Assembly: GCF_958295425.1 (NCBI RefSeq)
Contig: NC_081154.1
Coordinates: 186,001 to 250,000, forward strand
DNA: 64,000 nucleotides
Direction: 5' to 3'
Source: Solea solea
Lineage: Eukaryota; Chordata; Actinopteri; Pleuronectiformes; Soleidae
The notes under the pieces were generated by a model. It made no database searches. It worked only from the letters and a program-made list of their open reading frames with translations, and was not told where the DNA came from. Made by a program: the position numbers and the translations under genes. Below, piece by piece: positions 58,852 to 64,000 of the stretch; positions within the stretch are counted from its first letter, which is position 1, and each line of letters starts with the position of its first letter.

Positions 58852-61800
58852 CGTATTTATATCTTTGTGAAATTGATCTGGTCCTCACAACTTTAATGGG
58901 CTTTTTCAGGGTTAAAACCTGGTTTTAAGGTTTTGGGACAGCATTACGTCAATGATGTGTCCTCACAAAGACATCAAAACAAGTTTGTGGGTCAAGTCTG
59001 TACAGTTGACTCCATGTTATCTATGTGATCTCATGACTCATCGATTTCTCAGTCATGACACATCACCACCCATTTCTGAGGAATGTGTGTGTGTTCTTGT
59101 ATGTGTTCCCTCTTTAGGACCATCTTTTTCTGTCATAAACACCAACCTTGTCAGGACCACATCGAGTCATTAGGAAGCAAAACCTGGTCCTAATAAGGCA
59201 GAACCTCATTTATAAAGGAACTGGTTTAAGCTTAGGACTAAGACTTTGTCCAAATGAATGGACGTTAATGCAGAGTCCTCAGAAGAATAGCTGCACAAAC
59301 CTGTGTGTGTGTGAGAACCATTTTAACGTTAATCAAAATGGCCGACTTCCTGTTAGGTTTAGGTCATGACTTCACCTCAGTTTTTTTCTAGATCTCCCCC
59401 GTAATTGACACATGTGCCAGAATTTCAAATTAAATCTAGGGGGCGCTGTGGAGTCATCGTGTAGGTGAACTACTGTTACACGTGAAGTTAGGGCGCGAGC
59501 CATGGTCATTTTTGAGGGGGTTCATGTACATAAAAGCTCTTGAAACTTTAAATGGAGGTCAGGTCTGGCTAAAATGTGATATTGGCAAAGTTCCCGGACC
59601 CAGATATATATGTATTGTTTGTCTTATCCATCTATTGTTTATTAGTATTTCTTTATTCATTGATTTGTTGATGAATTTCAACACGTTCCTCACTTTGTGT
59701 GTTTTCTTACTGATCTATTACGACTTCTGTTTGAATTTAACATGTTCATGATTAAGTATTGATGCGTGTGAGTGGCTGTGTTTTTAACTCATTAAAAGTC
59801 TTGTTTTCCTGCGTCTCATTGAACGACGCTCGTGTTTTTAATGAGTCTTTCGCTCGTGCAGTGTCAGTCAAAACAACATCTACTGTAGAGGAATTTGCCC
59901 TCGGGGCGAGAAAACTTCATAAACGTCTGAGCCGAGGAGCCGACGTCGTCGCAGAGAGAAAACAACAGACTTCAAACTGGAACATTTTATTCTCCTGTTT
60001 AACTCATTTTCAAGAACTTGTTTTGTCGTAAAAATGACAGAAAATATGGATCAGTGTTTCCCAAACCTCAAAATAATGACGAATTAAGCAGCTTTAACGA
60101 TTTCTTTGTTAAATGGAGCAAAGAAAAAAGAAAATATTCACATTTAAGAAGCCACAAAACTAGAAAATGTGCATTAATTAATGGAAACCACTCAAACTAA
60201 TGAAACGAATATCAAAATAGTTGATTATTAATGTAGTGATTAATAGACTTGGTTTTTGGTCCATAAAATGTCAGAAAAGGTTGATTAGTGTTTCACAAAG
60301 TTTTTAAAGATTTCTTTGAACAAGTGGAATATAACTGAAAAACATCCAGTATCTCTCAATATAAGCGCTGCAGTACTTACAAGTGTTTTATGACAGTATT
60401 TAACTGTATTCTGTTGTGTTTACAGCATTCTTTGACTGCCTTTATCATTCATTTACTGCTAATCGCTGCTTCTTTTTTATTTGCACTCTAAAAGCCCTCG
60501 TAGAAAAAACCTCTAAACACTCAAAACTGTAGCTCAGTAAAATGTGAATAACTGAGGAATGAGGAAAAATAAGTTCTTACCCTTGAGGAGGAGCGGCAGA
60601 TTTCCAGAGATCTGACACTTCATCTTTCTCTTCTTCTCTTTTCCCTGGAACAACTAAACCTGCTGCTTCATCTGCTTCTTCTGCTCTAGTCTCCTCCTCC
60701 TCCTCCTCCTCCTCCTCCCTCTGACTCCTCCTCACCACACCCTCGGGTCAGCGGTGACCTCTGACCTGTCATTCCTTAATATCTACAAAGCCTCATGTGA
60801 GTGGGACGGAAACCGTGTGTTGTTTGAGTTTGTTATTGGTTTGTGTGGCGAGAGGAGGTGAAGTGAACGTCTCATTTCCTCTCGAGCACTTTTACAGCTC
60901 AAGTGGAGTTGACACGTTACATAACATCACTCGGACACTTCAAACACTCCAGCACATGACACCACTGAATCCAGAGGAAAAACATTTTCATTGACGCTAA
61001 ATAATCCGTCATCTGGACCAGATCTGGATGTAATTTACAACGTGAATTCAGGATTATTTGGGGAACGATAAAGCATGTCAGAATTTTCTTTTCTATTTTC
61101 CTGCCTAATCTGACGTCTCCTACGACACGCTCCTGGACATTTCATCAATAAAATGGAATAGTATTTAATTGTGTTTATATGTATTAGTATTAATATCTAC
61201 AAATATTATGATTTATTTACTTTAAATGACAACTTTTACCACATTACATGATGCATTTCTGTTCAAACTGGGAAATTATTCTTTCTTTCTTATTATTATA
61301 TTGTATAACATGAAGCTCATTTTATCAATTATTGTGTGTCAACACTTGCCCTAAGTCTTATGTGGTGTTGAATTGAGTTGATTTTACCGTCACTCACCTG
61401 TGGTTCCATCCACCTGTTTGCTGCGGTCTGCTCCTGCAGCCTGGAGCTGTTCTCCTAATTCACCAGCAGAGGGAGACAGCTGCACATGCAAAACAGGGAC
61501 AACAACACAACCGTCAATATCAAACCTTCCAAATAAGTTAGAATCAAATCTTTACTATTTTAAATAAGAGAATAGTTTATGTGCATTTTTTTAGGAACTT
61601 TACATACAGAACTTTCTTAAGGTGAGTTTTGCACTGAATGAATGATTTAATGATATAAAAGTGGTTACCCTGCTATTATGATTATGAGTCCCGTTCTGTT
61701 TGTGGCTGCTTTCTGAACTCTGACCACTACCGGCGCTGCGACTGCTGCCCACGCTGCCAGCACTGCCCACGCTGTTCCTGTCACCTGACACAGAGACAGT

Positions 61801-63064
61801 GAGAGAGAGAGAGAGAGAGAGATTGTATGGAATATGTGGTTAGACATAAAAAGCGTTAAAAATTACACTAAATAAGTCGTTAGTTGTTAGTTTTAGTCCC
61901 AATTTTACAATTTACAATTGAGCATTCTTCATTTATTTCTGAAAAATGGATAAAAAAAAACTGTTTAAAAAAATGCTAACTGGGAACTGGTTAGCATGGA
62001 GAAGGAGGCAGTTAGCGCAAAGCGTTCCAGTTGTAGTCGGAAGTCAGAAATTATGAGTTGATGGAACAAGTCGTATTTCCAACTTCTCCAACCTCAACAT
62101 GGGATTCCAAGATTGTCGCCACTTGTATGAACAAACGCTGCTACTTGTGCTGTGTTCCATTTAGAGTTCTTGAACTCGGATTTCCGACTTGCGAACCCGG
62201 GACTCCGGTTCCAAAACTGAGGGAGGGCCGTGATTGGCCCGCGAGACGGACTTTGGACACACCTGTAGTAGACCGACTAGGGCGCCAACAAAAGAAAAAC
62301 ATACATGTCGGAATATTGGCCAAAAAAATATTGCTGAAACCATGCAGTACCACCAGAAATCCTGCGGGGGCAGTGTAGGCAACGACTCAAGTGAGACAAC
62401 CGGAGTTACGAGGAAGAAAATAATGTATCAATGGTGGAGCTAAAAATTGGAGATAAAAATATTAGCTGTACGTGGTTAACCAGCTGCTCACTTACCTCAG
62501 CGTCCTGTAAGAAAACTCTGTTGTTATGGTTACTGGATTATTGGGAAGGGAGTGGCTTGCAGAGGGGGTGGAGCTGGGAGTAACTAGCATCGGTAGAGCA
62601 GCTTGTGTTGAGCATAAGCAGCGGAGGGAGGATGTAGCTGGTCTATAGGTTCACACAGAGGTCAGGGGTCAAGGGGGCGGCAGGTGTTTGGGAGGGGGGG
62701 ACGCCACACACACTCTTACCAGAGGGGGAGCTCCTGAGGACCCATATGTCCTGAGTGGAACTAGCGGGACTAGCTGGGTCTGAGGTCTGACTGCCGGGAG
62801 GAGAACCTAACAAACACACACACACTTTAAGACCGTGTGTCACGCAGTGGAACAGTGGAGTCGAATGAGGGTACGCCGAGGTCGAAGGTGCTGTTTGGAA
62901 CGAACGGGGGAGGTGGTGAAGGCGTGTGTGAGTGTGAGTGTGTGTGTGTGTGTACCTGCGTGGTCATAACCAACAGTGAACGAGTCTTCGCTCTGAGGGG
63001 CGGAGCCGTGGCTCGAGGGAGGTGCTCTGGATGCAAAGTGCTGTCGTTGGCAAGGCGCTGACGC
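53303..63064 (-). CDS. caskin2: Caskin2, CASK-interacting-type SAM scaffold (3' part)
   Basis: Eleven exons with consistent phases: 63064-62956, 62806-62720, 61784-61669, 61479-61398, 58655-58582, 58463-58353, 58173-58072, 57970-57832, 57722-55527, 54462-54246, 53408-53303 (TGA); 1112 residues. The N-terminal ankyrin repeats and SH3 domain of the family lie beyond the right edge. Visible are the Caskin linker [23 protein letters not shown]1 ([20 protein letters not shown] to [13 protein letters not shown]), SAM2 ([17 protein letters not shown] to [14 protein letters not shown]), a 730-residue Ser/Pro-rich exon with [15 protein letters not shown], and the C-terminal block [14 protein letters not shown]. 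Tandem SAM domains of Caskins self-assemble into polymers. Caskin2 rather than caskin1 is inferred from the nherf1 neighbour. The intron between 55527 and 54462 contains transposon copy C. Confidence 0.92.
54715..54794. repeat. 35-bp inverted repeat inside transposon copy C
   Basis: Arms begin ACTGTGCTCCGGAGACCTCG and are GC-rich, with a 10-base loop GCTCGCCGCT and one mismatch. The corresponding part of copy B has only one arm (GCGGTGGCGATCAGCGGTG), so it arose by inverted duplication within the element. Confidence 0.9.
54930..55238 (-). pseudogene. Frameshifted THAP-like frame of transposon copy C
   Basis: It begins like copies A and B ([20 protein letters not shown]) but lacks one unit of an 8-bp repeat (GTGTGTTC in copy A) just before the second metal-binding pair. 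The reading frame therefore shifts after SKRVF and the C-x-x-H pair is lost from the main frame. It shows that at least this copy cannot make the zinc finger. Confidence 0.75.
58209..58352. repeat. (CA)n with CCGAA interruptions
   Basis: Over 140 bp of CA interrupted twice by CACCGAACAC, reaching exactly to the donor of caskin2 exon 58463-58353. Confidence 0.96.
58820..59290. repeat. Interspersed repeat, inverse relative of 49018-49320
   Basis: GTCCTCACAACTTTAATGGG, GTGTCCTCACAAAGACATCA, TTTCTGAGGAATGTGTGTGT, and AAAACCTGGTCCTAATAAGG appear as the reverse-order counterparts of the 49018 copy. Both surround CA/GT tracts. Confidence 0.65.
60581..60623 (-). CDS. Candidate alternative first coding exon of caskin2
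   Basis: On the minus strand ATG at 60623 opens [15 protein letters not shown] and ends in phase 1 at a good donor (AAGGGTAAGA, cut after 60581). The downstream exon 58655-58582 needs exactly phase 1, so splicing gives an in-frame start just before the [14 protein letters not shown] linker and SAM domains. The main upstream exon (61479-61398) ends in the same phase. A purine-rich leader (GAAAAGAGAAGAAGAGAAAG) and a GGA-repeat lie 5' of the ATG with no obvious acceptor, as expected of a first exon. It may equally be a chance frame; no transcript evidence is available. Confidence 0.35.
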
Positions 63065-63140
63065 CTGGCGGGAGAGAGTGCCCCCTAGAGTCAGGGAGAT
63101 GGACGTGCATGAGTGAGGGGAAGGTCATGGTGAGCATGCA

Positions 63141-63188
<48 letters not shown>

Positions 63189-64000
63189 TGAGAGAGAGAG
63201 ATCGTCTGTGAGAACATGCAGTGAGAAGTACCAACTTTGTTTCACAGTCTGATATCAGACTGATATCGGACCATCAGACTAATATCAGTCCGATATCAGT
63301 CTGATATCAGACTGATATCGGACCATCAGACTAATATCAGTCCGATATCAGTCTTGTTTCCTCTCTTTAAAGGTCTAGTATGTGATACTTGAACACCATT
63401 AGATGTGGCAAACTATCTTAGGAAGTCTTAAGACATGAACTCCATCATGTGTTTACGTTCGTTGAGTAAATGGAACAAGAGCTGAAAATAAAGGGGCAGT
63501 TCACCATAAATCCACTCTGCAGTTACATAAACTGCTGAAAAAAGGAATTACAGATTAGAGACGACGTAGCGAGAGAAAGAGAGAGAAGTTTGTTGTTGTT
63601 GGTCCACTGACATTATCACACACACACACACACACATAACACACACATGTGTGTGTGTGTGTTATTGGACCCCTCGCTGTTCTCGTCTTTGAATGTCAGT
63701 TGATTTACGGCCGCAGAAACAAACACGGCTCTGGTTTTCCCTTTTTTTTTTATTCACACGGATTAAATCTGGTGATTTACACGCGGGTGCTGATCTCGCA
63801 CACACACCGCTCGCACACACACGAAGACATGACAGATTCTGTTTGAGCACAGATACCATGGATTATTATTTTTATTAGCCCAGATACAAACATGGCCCTG
63901 AAATCAAATGTTGGATTAAACCAAATCTAATCTGGTCTGATCTGAGTTAAAGAAAGACCTCAAAATCCAGTTTTAGTTCTGTAATTAAGTCAAATCTTTG
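63065..64000 (-). other. caskin2 intron sequence to the right edge
   Basis: It contains a GT then GAGA microsatellite (63143-63200), the GATATCAG palindromic array (63244-63357), a CA/GT palindromic stretch at 63619-63663 and unremarkable DNA. No further caskin2 exon (ankyrin or SH3) was recognised before the edge. Confidence 0.6.
63244..63357. repeat. Palindromic GATATCAG tandem array
   Basis: The inverted pair AGACTGATATCGGAC / GTCCGATATCAGTCT is repeated twice as a 56-bp unit with the spacer CATCAGACTAATATCA. Practically every stretch can pair with a neighbour, giving a multi-hairpin potential. Confidence 0.93.

Larger units (their letters stand above)
58656..61397 (-). other. caskin2 intron between linker and SAM exons
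   Basis: This 2.7-kb intron contains GT runs at 58692-58723 and 58818-58850, an interspersed repeat (58820-59290) that is an inverted relative of 49018-49320, A/T-rich sequence at 59600-60560 with nothing recognisable, the candidate alternative first exon at 60623-60581, and a CCT-repeat tract at about 60698-60718 upstream of it. Confidence 0.65.

Noticed and set aside
60797..60994. Small secreted-protein-like frame [20 protein letters not shown]
   Set aside because: The hydrophobic start is suggestive, but there is no acceptor or donor structure, no homology known to me, and it lies antisense in a caskin2 intron.

Overview
The window is vertebrate nuclear DNA, almost certainly from a ray-finned (teleost) fish. 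Genes are split into many short exons with GT-AG introns. CA/GT microsatellites and minisatellites are abundant, and the transposons (L2-like LINEs, hAT-type MITEs, TTAA-flanked elements with a THAP-like frame) are of kinds common in teleosts. No tRNA, rRNA or CRISPR was seen. All identifications are by eye from translated exons compared with remembered vertebrate protein families; nothing was searched.

Six protein-coding genes alternate strictly in strand (+ - + - + -). (1) A FAM13-family gene, best match fam13c, 3' part only: 10 exons, 2372-5157, +. (2) asah2, neutral ceramidase: 20 coding exons, 12961-5686, -. (3) slc16a12, a monocarboxylate-transporter-family solute carrier: 7 exons, 14859-18488, +. 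(4) kif20b, a mitotic kinesin-6: 26 coding exons, 31489-19324, -. (5) nherf1/slc9a3r1, a PDZ scaffold: 6 exons, 33961-50230, +. (6) caskin2, a scaffold with tandem SAM domains: 11 exons of its 3' part, 63064-53303, -, with the ankyrin/SH3 5' part beyond the right edge. For each gene the exons were joined with phases checked; asah2, slc16a12, kif20b and nherf1 look complete and intact.

Neighbouring genes therefore meet tail-to-tail (fam13c/asah2, slc16a12/kif20b, nherf1/caskin2) or head-to-head (asah2/slc16a12, kif20b/nherf1). The fam13c/asah2 tails are so close that their 3' UTRs probably overlap. In human the first four genes lie on chromosome 10q, while NHERF1 and CASKIN2 are neighbours on 17q25, so a synteny junction lies between kif20b and nherf1. 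The genes are not one pathway: a Rho-GAP-family relative, sphingolipid hydrolysis, solute transport, cytokinesis, and apical and synaptic scaffolds.

The unusual content is repetitive. A GATCATGTGAC-type core (E-box-like) recurs in three separate arrays (1084-1487, 9363-10324, 20103-21452). Three copies of one TTAA-flanked element carry a THAP-like zinc-finger frame (27135-28072, 36701-37817, 54536-55519). A hAT MITE has a perfect 8-bp target duplication (40408-40697). There are several perfect long hairpins (43-bp and 31-bp arms), a nine-copy 60-bp array, an in-frame 105-bp repeat inside a kif20b coding exon, and a candidate alternative first exon that would give a caskin2 isoform made of the SAM domains and C-terminal tail only. 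I found no new multi-gene system; the best leads are the THAP-bearing elements, the shared-core arrays and the caskin2 alternative exon.
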